This document shows positions 37,304-49,466 of a stretch of DNA of 64,000 nucleotides, piece by piece (position 1 is the first letter of the stretch; every line of letters begins with the position of its first letter). The notes below the pieces were generated by a model. It worked only from the letters and a program-made list of their open reading frames with translations. It was not told the origin of the DNA and ran no database searches. Source of the DNA: Hansfordia pulvinata (Eukaryota > Ascomycota > Sordariomycetes > Xylariales); the NCBI GenBank assembly GCA_006538405.1, contig BJKQ01000014.1, forward strand, positions 434,001 through 498,000, read 5' to 3'. The position numbers were made by a program, and so were the translations under genes.

Positions 37304-39941
37304 ATTCATTTGTGCTCTGCGTGTCTGACGCGCCAACAATCTTGCGACCGACCCAGACGTGACCTGCGCCCACGCCAGTCTGTCTTGGATAACAAAGGGA
37401 CTGTCAGCCCCAGGCGACAGGGGAAGGGGGCGATGGGGGGTCGCCCGCGCAGCGGCCCTGCAGGCCTGTCTGGCATGCGCGCGTCGACTAGACCAGTCTC
37501 CCAAGCCCGGAAAAGGTGATCAGATGACGGTCTACTGCGCACGGCATAATCGCTAGTGGGTTTTAGCCTGGAATGCCGAGCAAGGTGTGGTCAAGTGGCG
37601 TCAGCACCGCTCGTCATCCAGCCATGGACCACGCGGAGGATTGTAAGCAGTCTCTTCCAGGGCAAGATGTACGCGGGTAGCCTGGGCTTCTACAAGGGTA
37701 TGGGTGGCTCCTCGCCGAGCCCGGATCTTGCGGCTCGGCTCGCAGCAGAGGTCTGCCTGAACTGTGCTGGGTTCGAGATCCCGGCCGGAAACATTGGAAG
37801 AAGAGGGTGTCCTCCTGACAGAAGTGGCGGCTGCTTCTCGAATGAGATTCGAAAGCCTTACCGTTCTTTTGGCAAGGCTTTGCAGTTGGCCCCATGGGGT
37901 ACGGCCAAGGCCGGGTTTGGAGCCCTGCTTTTGCCGCGGATGTTGAACGAACCTCCCAGTTGAATACTGACCACAAGATAAGCGATTCACACTCACTCGC
38001 AAACACTCGCACGCACTGGACGACACAGAACCACAACGGATCAACGCGCCCTTCATGCTAGGCGCCTCTGCTCTGCTGCTTCCTCGGGCCAGCGGACTTG
38101 GGCCTCCAACAAAGCTACAGCATGGCGATGCTACGTCCAACCAGCTGATCCGGAGAAAATCAAGGTGGCTGTGTGACTTGGGACGAAGCATGAAACGCAA
38201 AGACAGTCGTCAGACAGGCAGCCGGCGCCAAACTGCACCGGGTTGACTACCCGGGACAAAGTGGCTTGCTGATGCGCCGAGGCTCGATCATGCGGGTAGT
38301 CGCAGCCGATAGTCTCGTCTTCCGTGCTCTCTGCCATGGACAAGCAGTGGTGGCATTCTCCCGACTTAGGGTCATACTCGTACATGGGAGGCCGGTCTGC
38401 GCCTCTGGCACAGCACGCCGGGTTCTCTGCTTCCTCTTCTCCTTGTATAGGTGGAGGGGCAGGTGACGGCGCCACGGAGATGGCCGAGTCAAGCAGCAAG
38501 GCTGTGATCCTGTCGAGTGTCTTGGGCTGTTGCACGACTATTCACATCGCATGGACCTCGTCGGCAACCCCGACGTTAGGTTTTGTGGCTGGCAGTTAAG
38601 TTCACACACTTCAGGGCTGGCAGTATTCAGCTGGTTGACCCAGGCTACCGCGAGGTAGAGTCAACGGCATGCTGAACGGCCAGTTATTCCACTCGATCCT
38701 CTTTGTCGCGTCCTTTCTTCCCCATCGAGGAACGGCCAGCATAGCCATGGCGCTCGCAGACTCAGCTCATGCGATGCGTTGGTCCTGTGGCGGCGGCGGC
38801 ACGCCACCCGAGCGGGACGGGCATCTTAAAGGTATCGGCAAGGCTAATAGAAGGGTTGGCCCGTCCCCTTCACCCCCTCGAGGCTGAGCGCGCCACTTCC
38901 GAAGCAGGGTGTGAAGTCTCCGCGCCGCCCTCCCTGTTCCTCTCCGGCCAGGTACGCTCTCACATGGCTGTTCCCGGTTTCTTTCTTGTTTCGGATGCAG
39001 CGTCATCCGATAATGGAAAGTCAGGCAGCAAAAAGAAGAAGAAGAAGAAGAAGGCATACACACTCGTCAGCCGCCGTCACAGCCACCACCACTACCTCAG
39101 CCGATGTTACGGTCGTTTGCGCCTCAGCTCCTTGTCCACAGGCCCGCGACCCGGGCCCACGGGTGGCGTTGGTCGAGCCTGGCTGCTGCTGTCTCAGAGC
39201 GAGCTGAGCAGGCCAGGCCGCCTTCCTCGAGCCGTGTAGATTTGTTCGGGAACATGGACCGTCCGAGCACCAAGAAGACGCACATTCACATTCAGACAGG
39301 CATGCATACATACACCCGACTGCTAGAGTGTAGAGCAACCGAGGCAAGCAGGCCCTAACCAGGGGGTTTACTATTGACACACAAGGTGGCTAAGGGAGAG
39401 CGACTTGCGGATTGTCTGATCGACGCGCCGGTCTTTTCCTTCTTATTGCCCGAAAGCGAAACGAGAAGAGGGAAATGGCAAACCTGTATGAGGGGAAAGG
39501 GTGATTCATGGCGGTCTCGGACCTCCCGTCCCCGTAGGTTGCAGAAACACGGGGTTCGGAACTGGGAGAGGTCGAGCTCTATTCTGCCGCGATAATCGAC
39601 AAGAGGAAAAGTAAAGCGACCACAAGCAAAACGAGTGGAAGGTATGGGAGAAGCGCGACTGACTGGTACAAACAGTCAGTCATCCCGGTCAACCCTCCCT
39701 CATCCCCCCCTCCCCCCTTTCTCGCCGGCTCCTCTGATATCTGTGAAAAAGCTCCGCAGTGATGATACTGGGTCCGAGACTTGTCGCCGCCTCCCTCCTC
39801 ACCGCTACCTCCTCGCCACACTGGATGGTGGAAGAGCGAGGAGGGGCCGCATGCCACTGTCGTCGACTTGTCGGGCCCAGGGTGGTTGATCGTCAAAAGC
39901 CCCTCCAAAGATCCCGGGTAAGGGCAGAAGGTGGAGTGAGC

Positions 39942-39963
39942 GGGGGGGGGGGGGGGGGGGGGG
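39942..39963. repeat. Poly-G tract of 22 bases
   Basis: Uninterrupted G run within the gene-poor block. Confidence 0.9.
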
Positions 39964-41692
39964 CGGGAGGGGCTGTGACCTACCATTGAGCGGCGCAGGC
40001 CGACCGACTGCCGGCTCGCGAAGTGGAAAATGGGACATGGCGAAGTTGTTATCTCAAGAGAGGAATGGACGCAGGTGCCACAGCGAGAAAAGGGTCTATG
40101 GAGTCGGAAGGGGGTGGGGTGGGGCGGCGCAAATCATGGGGAATCGCTCTAGCAGCCTGGTTGTTGTCGTGATCTTGTCTTGAGGGGACAAGAAAGGCGT
40201 ATAATGAAGAATGCCATGTGATAGGAGTTGCCCCTCCCCCCTCTTCTCCTTTGGCTCCTCACCCTTAGTGGGGTCCATTTATGCAACGGTCACTCAAAAC
40301 ACGAGAGAGACCGACCTGCGCACGGATTTGGGGTGTGTGTGTTTGTGTGTGTGAGGGAGGGCCTCTTTAGCACGGTCCGTTTCCTTGATACTCTCGTATC
40401 AACTAGTGTCTGTCGCAAGGTCTAAGCTGGATGGCCCGTCGCCCCGTGCCCCGTGCTCGCCCTCTCGGGACGAGATAGATAGATACAGAGAAAGACAAGG
40501 GAGAAGGGGGCTCTAGAGCCCGGGGAGAAGAAGGGTGGGCGGTGACGGACGATAAGCCGCCCGCACACCGGGCACTGGGGCTGGGACTTGTTAGCGAGTC
40601 GAGACTGTGTGGTTTATTCTTCCACGTTGATGTCGTCGTCGTCGTCGTCGGGGTGTTTCGCTTCCTTCCTCAGCGTCTGGCGGCTCCTGGGCTGCACCAC
40701 CACTCGCCGGCCAAAGGAGAGCTATACTCGGAACACCATCATCACCATTGAGCATCCTGGAATTGGGGGGTTTTGTGGGAGAGTAGGTAGTATAGTCGTA
40801 CGAGTGTTCTAGGCGAGAGTCAGGGATGTGAAGCAGACAAAGCAAGCAGGGCCAATCGACGAATTGGCTGGCTCGACACCCTTTCTCTTTTCCCCTGCCC
40901 TGTTCCTCGCCCCCGCTGGTATGAGGACCGCGCCTATTGGTTGACCGCCTTCCACCTCCCCCCCCCCCCCCTCCCTGCTTTCACGTCTGCGCCCATGTCC
41001 GCACACCCGCTGACCTTGTGATTTGCATAATGATCCCGGCAGCCAACAAGTCCCGTTCGGCATTCGGCTCTTCATTCTTTTTTTTTTTTTTGCTTCTCTT
41101 TAGGCGTGTCGGCTTGCTCTCCACCTTCCTCTGTGTGTGTGAGTGTGCGCGTCTGTGTGTCATCAGTCCGGGATATCGATGGCTGAGCGACCGGGATGCG
41201 GCACCGCACTGACAGATCGACGTGAGGACCCTCCCTTGCTCAACTACCACACCCCCTGTCGACTGCGGCCACGGCACAAGCGATTACATGCCCGGGGGCG
41301 ACGGCGGTCTTGTGAGGACGCTCACGAGGCTTGACGAGCGTTTTGGAGAGACAGCAGAGGCCAAGTGGGGTGAGGTGAGTGGTGAGGTGAGGTAATTCGA
41401 CCCGTTTTTCCAGATATTCCCCGGCGGGATGGAGGGGTGGTATCGCGGGCGGCCTCGTCGTCGTCGTCGTCGTCGTCATAGTCAAAGCCAGCAGTGGGGT
41501 TATCAGGTTACTCGTAGATCAAGTCAGTAATTATTATCAGGTAGGTAAAGTAGGTGGCTACCAGGTGTCCTAACCATAGAGGGGTCCCGCTGATCCGCGT
41601 TTTCCCCCACTTCAATGGTCGGCGGGGAGCGAGCGCTTGTAGGTATGGAGATTCCAACTAGTTATCGGCCAAGATGGATGTTGCATCTCTCC

Positions 41693-41732
<40 letters not shown>

Positions 41733-41880
41733 CGCTCTGCCCTCTGAGTCATCTCTTCCTCTGACCTTTGTCCTTGCCCACCAGCAGCTGGAGAACCACG
41801 CCCACACAAGGCATCAAGTTGTAAGCTACGAGATGCAGAGCCACTTTGCCACATTCCCACTCTTTCCCTGTCTGCCAGGG

Positions 41881-41902
41881 CACACACACACACACACACA
41901 CG

Positions 41903-41965
<63 letters not shown>
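41881..41965. repeat. (CA)n microsatellite, about 85 bases
   Basis: Longest dinucleotide tract in the window, with one CGCATA interruption near 41901. A (CT)n tract lies about 150 bases upstream. Confidence 0.95.
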
Positions 41966-41967
<2 letters not shown>

Positions 41968-43425
41968 CCCCTTCAGGAGCCCCTCCCCTTGCGTGTAGCT
42001 CCCCATCGTGCCCAACTCCGCTTTTTTCGCGGCATCCACCTGCTCGACCGTTGGGACTTGCTTCCGCTACTCGCACTCCTGCCTGTCTGTCTGCCTGCGC
42101 CCCTAATGCACGGGGATAGACCTGCCCGCTTCCGCAAGACTGCGGTGGCAAACATATGTGTGTGTGAGAGAGAGAGAGAGGGGGGGGGAAGAAAGCGGGC
42201 GAGTGGGGAGAGGGGAGAGGGGTCTGGACACAGCGGATAGACTACTATATGCAGCCAAGACTACGAGTAGTGCTGGTTGAGGTTACCTACTATACTGCCT
42301 ACCCTACCCTACCTTTCGTGCTCGACTTATCGCGACTATCGCGGCTTCTCTCCAACGGCGGCCCTTCTACTCGTACGATACTCCCCGCAAGGAAGAAGTG
42401 GGCGCAGATGCCAGTGACGAAAGAATCTCGTCGAGGCAAAGAGACTTGGCGCGGGCTTTCGTCGTTTCTTTACCGCCGGTCTCCCCCCCGCCCGCGCTCC
42501 CCGCTCCTTTCTCATTCTATCACGCTATGGGACGAGTATGTGCTACGTGCATGTGACACGAGCCTGCGGAACCGGCCGATAGAACATGAACCCCTCGAGT
42601 CCCCCGTGTCCGTCCAGGCGAGGCGCGACGACTGACTGTTCAGCAGTGCCTACCAACATACGGGAAGGTAGGTAGGTCAGGTAGGCACTGGATGCTGCTG
42701 CTACTGCTGCTATTTCAAATGTAATATATAAGAGCACCTGTAGGTGAGTAGGTGGTTCAAGTAGTGGTGTTGAACTCAACTTTGGCTTGTCGATTGATAT
42801 CACGGTTACCTGAGGTTCCCTAAGGTACTGTACCCAAGGTACATGCCAACTTCTATGCACCATAGATGCATGCACTCAAGTGCCCCGGCGTCATGTCTGC
42901 TGCACCACTCACTTGCATCAATCATATGTGCATACCCGCTCGAGCCGCGCATGTTGCATAAGGCGCATGCATGCACGTATATCGGGGGAGAGGACATATC
43001 AATGCATCAGACGCAGATGGGTCAGACTGGACCGGACAGAGGCATCGACGTCAAGTCAAACAACATGTCTGCTTGACGTGCACCAGACGTTTCTACGGCC
43101 TCAACTGCGCGCACGCACGCACGCACGCGGGGGCGGCCGTCGGTGATCCATCCAAGGATTGTCCATCTCGACTCACTCTCACTCGCCCACCTTCCTTTCC
43201 CCTCCCCTCCCCTCCCCTCCGCCTCTGACCCGCTCGTGCTCAGCTGACTACCCAGGCCTGCGATCTTCACTGGGGTGGGGTGGTGGTGGTGGTGGGAGAG
43301 GCAAGGTGTGTTACACATGCGACTGCATACCTACCTACCTACCCACGCGTACCTCATGCATCACGGATCGTTGCGCTGGAGAGGGGGTCATGAGGTCGTG
43401 AGGTCTTGAGCGGCACACAGAGCAA

Positions 43426-43450
43426 GGCCAGGCCAGGCCAGGCCAGGCCA
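43426..43450. repeat. (GGCCA)5 tandem repeat
   Basis: Five perfect GGCCA units. Confidence 0.9.
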
Positions 43451-44452
43451 CCCCTCCTTATCTTCTGAACAGCGGTCACGCAGAAGCCGGCGCAAGGAAG
43501 CCCAGTTTTACGATGAAGCTACTCGTACTCGCCTCCAACGCAAACGCTGGTGGGTGGTCCGATATACGGAGGTCGACAACTACACGAGACACACACACAC
43601 AGAGAGAGAGAGAGATAGAGTGGAGGGGCTGTGTCCCTCCCTTGCGAGGTGGTATTTCTCTCCGTTCCCCAGGAATCCCATGTCACCAGACCTCCCTTTT
43701 TTTCTTCCTGACGGGAAACTTGATGCCCCACGCCAAATACAAAGGGGGGGGGCGGAGGGCTTGGAACGAAGCATGTCGTCTCCATGTCAAAAGGAGATGT
43801 CTCCATATCAAGCCGCCGCACACGAGAAGAAGAGGAGGGGAGCGCCAGGCGAGACGGACGGACGGACAGGGGACGATCCGGCAACGGGGCCATGTCAGAA
43901 GATCAAGACCCATCCGGCTGCATTGTTAGCTGCCTGCCTGCTGACCGACTTACTTGCTACCTTCTGCACAAGTATTCAAGGAGGACTATACTGCACTCCC
44001 CCACACGGTAGCTGGAACTGCTGGGACGGGAGTCAGGAGTGTGTGTGTGTGTGCATTCCCGTCCACTTCCCGGATCCCCATCCCCCCTTCCGTCTTCTCT
44101 ACTCCAACAAACGTCAAGTGCCTCTTCTCACTCCCGCCAACGGCCACCGGCGTCGATAGTCAAGCACGTGCAGTTCGGACCCGACTATGCTATGTCGACA
44201 AATAGCACATGCGAGTAGACGCGCTGCTTTCGGGCGAGGGGGGGAGGAGGGGGCGCGCGCGCTGCTTGTCGCCTTGGTCTTCTCCTGCTCGGTTCAACTC
44301 TTCACAAGAAGCAGAGGGCCACGGGAGGCGAGATGGGAGGGGACGGGGGAGGCTTCACCAGGACTCGACAGGGCTTCTACCTCGCAGATTCCAGGCTACC
44401 TAAAGTAATAGACTGAAACGACCCGTCTCGAGGACTTGCAGACGCGCTTGCG

Positions 44453-44472
44453 CCCCCCCCCCCCCCCCCCCC
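44453..44472. repeat. Poly-C tract of 20 bases
   Basis: Uninterrupted C run within the gene-poor block. Confidence 0.9.
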
Positions 44473-46285
44473 TCCTCTCTTCGAGCGAAGTCCAGGAGCC
44501 TCCCACCGACAATACGGAGGATGAGGGAGGAAGATGTGAGGGTCGAGGATGAGAAGGGGGGCTTTGATCTTGAACACCCCCTTCCGTGCTGGCAGGTGTT
44601 TAGGAGGTGCGCCTGCATGTCTTGTTCTATCCGCACGCGGCGCGGGGCATCTTGAGAGCCTCGTGGGCGTTGGAGACGCGCAGGGAGAGAGAGGGACGCG
44701 GGGAGATGGAGAACGAGCCAAAAAAAAAGGCTCCAGTGGCTGTCACAAGCGCTGGCAAGAGCCGGAAGGGGGGGGGCGAAGCGAACGGATACGACCGAGG
44801 GTGACTGGGATCTATGGAAGAGGGGAGAGCGTGAGTCAGCTCAGTTCCGCTGCAGCCGTAGACATGACAAGAAAGAGCCTTGGAAAGAGGGGGGGTCGTA
44901 GCATTGGGCTGCCCAGGCAGGTAGGTAGAAAGCGCCGGGCCGGGGCTTTTTTGGGTCTTTGACGTGCCCCAATTTCCAGTTGGAGAGGAGAGCTCCAGAG
45001 CAGCCCACCTGGATGGTCAGGTGCAGTGTCTGCATTTACCTCTATATCGGCAAGACTGGGAATGAAAGGGGGCCTCCTTGTGGTTACAATGGCTGCAAGT
45101 TGAGAGACGGAGACGCTAGAGTCCTGCTGGGAAGGCGATTTTCAGAGCTTCGATAGCAGTAGAGAGCGGGCAGAATAGAAGAGTATCGACATGATATGAG
45201 CAAACAGCGCACTGCGACTTTCACAGTGGAGGTCAAAAATCCTCTTGCATGCCCTCCTGGCTACGAGTGCGTTGCGCGGAGAGGATGGAAGACAAGACTG
45301 ATCAAACGACATCGTGCGGCAGAACTGTGTGGTGGCGAAGAGACATTCTGGCGGTCTTCGCAAGACAGGCTGACAGAGGCACTTGCGCCTGTTTTTTATT
45401 TTAGATGATTCGAGATCCACAAGTGGGATATCGTCGACAACTTTCAGAAGCGATCGGTGTGTCTTGAAGTAGGTAGATGGCGTTGGCCCAACAGGCGAGA
45501 TGCAGCCCTGGACTCAACCCACAGCTTAAATGGTGAGGGCGTTGAGTTTGCGCATTCGGACTGTTGATGGAGAACCTTCCCAGAGACGCGGTCTGCGCAT
45601 CTCGGCTTGGAAGAGGTTGAGGCAGCCGACCGGGACACGAGGACGCCGTGAGCCAGACACGGCGAGGTAGGTAAGTACAAGGTGGGTGGTCGTCCTGAGG
45701 CCGCACCGACACTGGACTCTGTATCGGCTACGGCTTTGAAACGATGATGACTTACAGGAACTGTTTTGGATGGTGACTTGATACAAGCGTGGCATACAGA
45801 CTCGGTGAAGGACGACGAGTGTCATCACCGTCGTGTGTGTCGTGACGTTCCCGTCGACTCACTGCGTCCATGTAGGCACATAGGTACCTCAGTAGACATT
45901 GAACTGTGGCGGTGCCGAAGGGTTGGCGCCACACCTCGCGAGGGGCAGGCATGCACAGCCACAGAGCACAGCTCAGATACTTGATACTACATACCATTGG
46001 ACTGGAAGTATCAACCTGTACTCGTACTCGTACATTGCCCCCACGTCGACGACCGCAGGGCACCGACTGGGCCCACAGCCAGTGCTGCTAGCCCGCGCAC
46101 CACCGCCTACGCCACGCCCTATGACGCTGTAGCAAGGCGGTACAGAGGTTTTCGCAGCCATCGCGTCAGCCCAGTCGTCGCCGTCGTCACTGTCGCTGTC
46201 GCTGGCTGTCGCCGTTGCCGTCGTCGTCGTCGTCGTCGCTGTCGTCGTCGTCGCCCACCCTCGCCAGTCACACTCTCCCTCTGGA

Positions 46286-46342
46286 CCCTACACCACACCA
46301 CACCACACCACACCACATCACATCACATCACATCACATCACC
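46286..46342 (+). repeat. CACCA/CATCA pentamer array forming the immediate 5' leader of dis3
   Basis: About five CACCA units pass into about five CATCA units that end directly at the dis3 ATG (46343). The resulting leader lacks G and should be little structured. Confidence 0.85.
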
Positions 46343-49300
46343 ATGACGAGTCTCAAGAGGGCGACCGGCTCCGACCCGGCCTCGTCCAACATCTCCAGCA
46401 AGGTCTACGTCCGCTCCACCAAGAGCGGCAAGGTCCAGAAGATTGTCCGCGAGGTCTACCTGCGCCAGGACATCCCCTGCTCTTCCAGGCTGTGCTCGGC
46501 ATGCCTGGCAAACGCCCCCGGAGCGCCTCGGGCGCCAGTAAGTCTCGCACACGCCCACTCTTTTCATCTCTTCATGTTGTCGCCGTGTCTGCCGGCCCTC
46601 GACTGCCTACGCTGGGTACTTACTTTCCCCACGGACGTGCTGACCTCCCCTACCAGTCAGCCCCTTTGTGCTGTCTGATAGACCAGCCGGCACCAGGGAC
46701 TTCCCCCAGGGCCACTATCTGGTCCCGGACACAAACGCCCTGCTCAACGCCATGGACTTGTTCGAGCAGAGCTCGGCCTTCTACGACGTCGTCATCCTGC
46801 AGACCGTCCTGGAAGAGCTGCGCAATCGGTCCCTCCCGCTCTACAACCGCCTGATCGGCCTGACCAAGAGCGAGGACAAGCGCTTCTACGTCTTCTTCAA
46901 CGAGTTCCGGCTCGAGACCTACGTCGGCCGCGAGCAGGACGAGAGTATTAACGACCGCAACGACAAGGCCGTCCGCCGCGCCGTCGGGTGGTACAACGAG
47001 CACCTCGCGCAGCTCAAGGCCAAGCAGAAGCCCACCGTCGTCATGCTGACGGACGACCGGGCCAACCTGGAGAAGGCCAAGGCGGAGGGCGTCCCCGCCA
47101 CCAACCTGCGCGACTACGTCTCCGGCCTGGAGGACGCGGACCGCCTGCTCGACATGATCGCCGAGACCCAGGAGCGCGGTCTGGCGCGCAGCCGCGGCGG
47201 TGCCGGCGCCGAGTTCCTCTATCCGGACTACTACAGCCTGTCCAAGATGATGACCGGCGTCAAGAGCGGCCTTCTGCACCAGGGCATCTTCAACATGTCC
47301 CCCTACAACTACCTCGAGGGCACCATCCGCGTGCCCAAGTTCCTCAAAGCCCTTCTGGTCCTCGGGAGGGACAACATCAACCGGGCCGTGGACGGCGACG
47401 TCGTCGTCGTCGAGGTCCTCCCCAAGGACCAGTGGAAGGAGCCGTCGTCCAAGATCATCGAGGAGGAGAACATCACCAGGAACGAGAACGCCGACAACGA
47501 GGAGGGCGGCGGCGACCTAGTGACGGAGAAGGAGAAGCGGGCGCTGCAGGAGGAGGTCAAGAAGACGCAGGGCCAGAGCACAGAGGGCCGGCCGCAGCCG
47601 ACCGCGAGGGTCGTCGGCGTCATCAAGAGGAACTGGCGCCAGTACGTCGGGCACGTCGACCAGTCCTCGGTCAGCCAGTCGTCGCAGGGGGGCCGCAAGC
47701 AGGAGACCGTCTTCCTGATCCCCATGGACAAGAAGATCCCCAAGATCAAGCTGCGCACCCGGCAGGTCGCCGAGCTGGTGGGCAAGCGCATCGTCGTGAC
47801 CATCGACTCGTGGGACCGCCAGTCGCGCCACCCGGTCGGCCACTTTGTCCGATCCCTGGGCGAGATGGAGACCAAGGCGGCCGAGACGGAGGCCCTGCTG
47901 CTCGAGTACGACGTCCAGTACCGGCCGTTCCCCAAGACCGTCCTCGACTGCCTGCCCCGCGAGGGCCACGACTGGAGGGTCCCGGCCTCGACCGACGACC
48001 CCGGGTGGAAGGACAGGGAGGACCTCCGCGGCCTCGTCGTCTGCAGCATCGACCCCCCGGGCTGCCAGGACATCGACGACGCGCTGCACGCCCGCGCGCT
48101 GCCCAACGGCAACTTCGAGGTCGGCGTGCACATTGCCGACGTGTCGCACTTTGTCAAGCCGGCCAACGCCATGGACACCGAGGCGAGCATCCGCGGCACG
48201 ACCGTCTACCTGGTGGACAAGCGCATCGACATGCTGCCCATGCTGCTGGGCACCGACCTGTGCTCGCTCAAGCCGTACGTCGAGCGCTACGCCTTCTCCG
48301 TCATCTGGGAGCTGGACGCCAACGCCGACATTGCCGGCGTGCGCTTCACCAAGTCGGTCATCAAGTCGCGCGAGGCCTTCAGCTACGAGCAGGCGCAGAT
48401 CCGCATCGACGACGCCTCGCAGCAGGACGAGCTGACGCAGGGGATGCGCACGCTGCTCGCGCTGTCCAAGAAGCTCAAGCAGAAGCGCATGGACGCCGGC
48501 GCGCTCAGCCTGTCGTCGCCCGAGGTCAAGGTGCAGATGGAGTCGGAGACGTCGGACCCCATCGACGTCAAGACCAAGGAGCTGCTCGACACCAACTCGC
48601 TCGTCGAGGAGTTCATGCTGCTCGCCAACACCAGCGTCGCGGGCCGCATCTACGAGACCTTCCCCCAGACCGCCCTGCTGCGCCGCCACGCCGCGCCCCC
48701 CAAGACCAACTTTGACGAGCTGGCCAACCAGCTCCGGACGAAGCGCGGCATCGACATCCGCACCGACTCCTCCCGCGCCGTCGCCCAGTCCCTCGACGCC
48801 TGCGTCGACCCCCGCGAGCCCTTCTTCAACACCCTCGTCCGCATCATGGCCACCCGCTGCATGATGAGCGCCGAGTACTTCTGCGCCGGCACCCAGGCCT
48901 ACCCCGAGTTCCGCCACTACGGCCTCGCCTCCGAGATCTACACCCACTTCACCTCCCCCATCCGCCGCTACGCCGACCTCGTCGCCCACCGCCAGCTGGC
49001 CGCCGCCATCGACTACGAGCCCATGCACCCCTCCACCCGCTCCCGCGGCCGCCTCGAGGCCGTCTGCAAGAACATCAACGTCCGCCACCGCAACGCCCAG
49101 CTCGCCGGCCGCGCCTCCATCGCCTACTACGTCGGCCAGTCCCTCAAGGGCCGCGTAGCCGAGGAGGAGGGCTTCGTCCTGCGCATCTTCAGCAACGGCC
49201 TCGTCGTCCTCGTCCCCCGCTTCGGCGTCGAGAGCCTCATCCGCCTGCGCGACCTCGCCGACCCCGAGCCCGACAGCGAGTTCGACGCCGACGACTACGT

Positions 49301-49430
49301 CCTCCGCACCTCCGGCAGCCGCGACCTCCGCATCGAGCTCTTCCAGAAGGTCCTCGTCCGCATCCAGGACGCCAAGGACGAGGCCACCGGCAAGAGGGGC
49401 GCCAAGATGGAGCTCATCAAGACCCTCTGA
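46343..49430 (+). CDS. dis3: Exosome catalytic subunit Dis3/Rrp44 (3'-5' exoribonuclease and PIN endonuclease)
   Basis: Catalytic subunit of the eukaryotic RNA exosome, nuclear and cytoplasmic. ATG 46343; exon 1 46343-46537, intron 46538-46656 (GTAAGT, CTGAC branch, CAG), exon 2 46657-49430 with TGA. The N-terminal CR3 cysteines are present (C46, C51, C54 in DIPCSSRLCSACL). The PIN domain has the acidic site in LVPDTNALL (near D90) and VLEELRNRS. Two cold-shock-type domains follow, then the RNB domain with GCQDIDDALHA (about residues 535-542), VGVHIADVSHFV and HFTSPIRRYADL, and a C-terminal S1-type domain. Exon 1 ends in phase 0, but exon 2 must be entered in phase 1 to read SPFVLSDRPAGTRDF. 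One extra base, most simply in the five-C run 46514-46518, fixes the phase, turns the exon end into NAPRSASGA, and gives 989 residues, the usual length. Confidence 0.95.
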
Positions 49431-49466
49431 TGGTAGGAAATTTGATGACCCTCTGATGGTAGGAAA
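49421..49466 (+). repeat. 20-bp direct repeat spanning the dis3 stop codon
   Basis: GACCCTCTGATGGTAGGAAA occurs at 49421-49440 (including the TGA) and again at 49447-49466, separated by six bases. Looks like a local duplication of the stop region. Confidence 0.9.

Larger units (their letters stand above)
30001..46285. other. 16-kb gene-poor block with many simple repeats
   Basis: I find no frame with a recognisable domain or convincing intron structure on either strand. Contents: (TGAT)n near 30905-30925, (CGCA)n 31088-31113, (CGCT)n 31208-31230, GCAGT pentamers 33199-33224, (GCT)n 37261-37303, G22 at 39942-39963, C14 at 40958-40971, (CT)n 41697-41729, (CA)n 41881-41965, (GGCCA)5 at 43426-43450, C20 at 44453-44472, a GTC tract 46197-46254, and scattered GTACTCGTAC and TAGGTA motifs. 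Base composition stays GC-rich. Confidence 0.6.

Noticed and set aside
37765..37785. GGTTCGAGATCC resembling a tRNA B box
   Set aside because: No matching A box, acceptor stem or anticodon arm at the right distance on either strand.
37601..38535. Adjacent minus-strand frames (199 and 134 codons) with several cysteines
   Set aside because: Looked like a possible small two-exon gene, but the Tyr/Glu-rich part is translated palindrome DNA and no cysteine spacing matches a known finger.
46988..48715. 575-codon + strand frame overlapping dis3
   Set aside because: Arg/Pro/Gly-rich alternative frame of the same GC-rich exon, not a separate gene.
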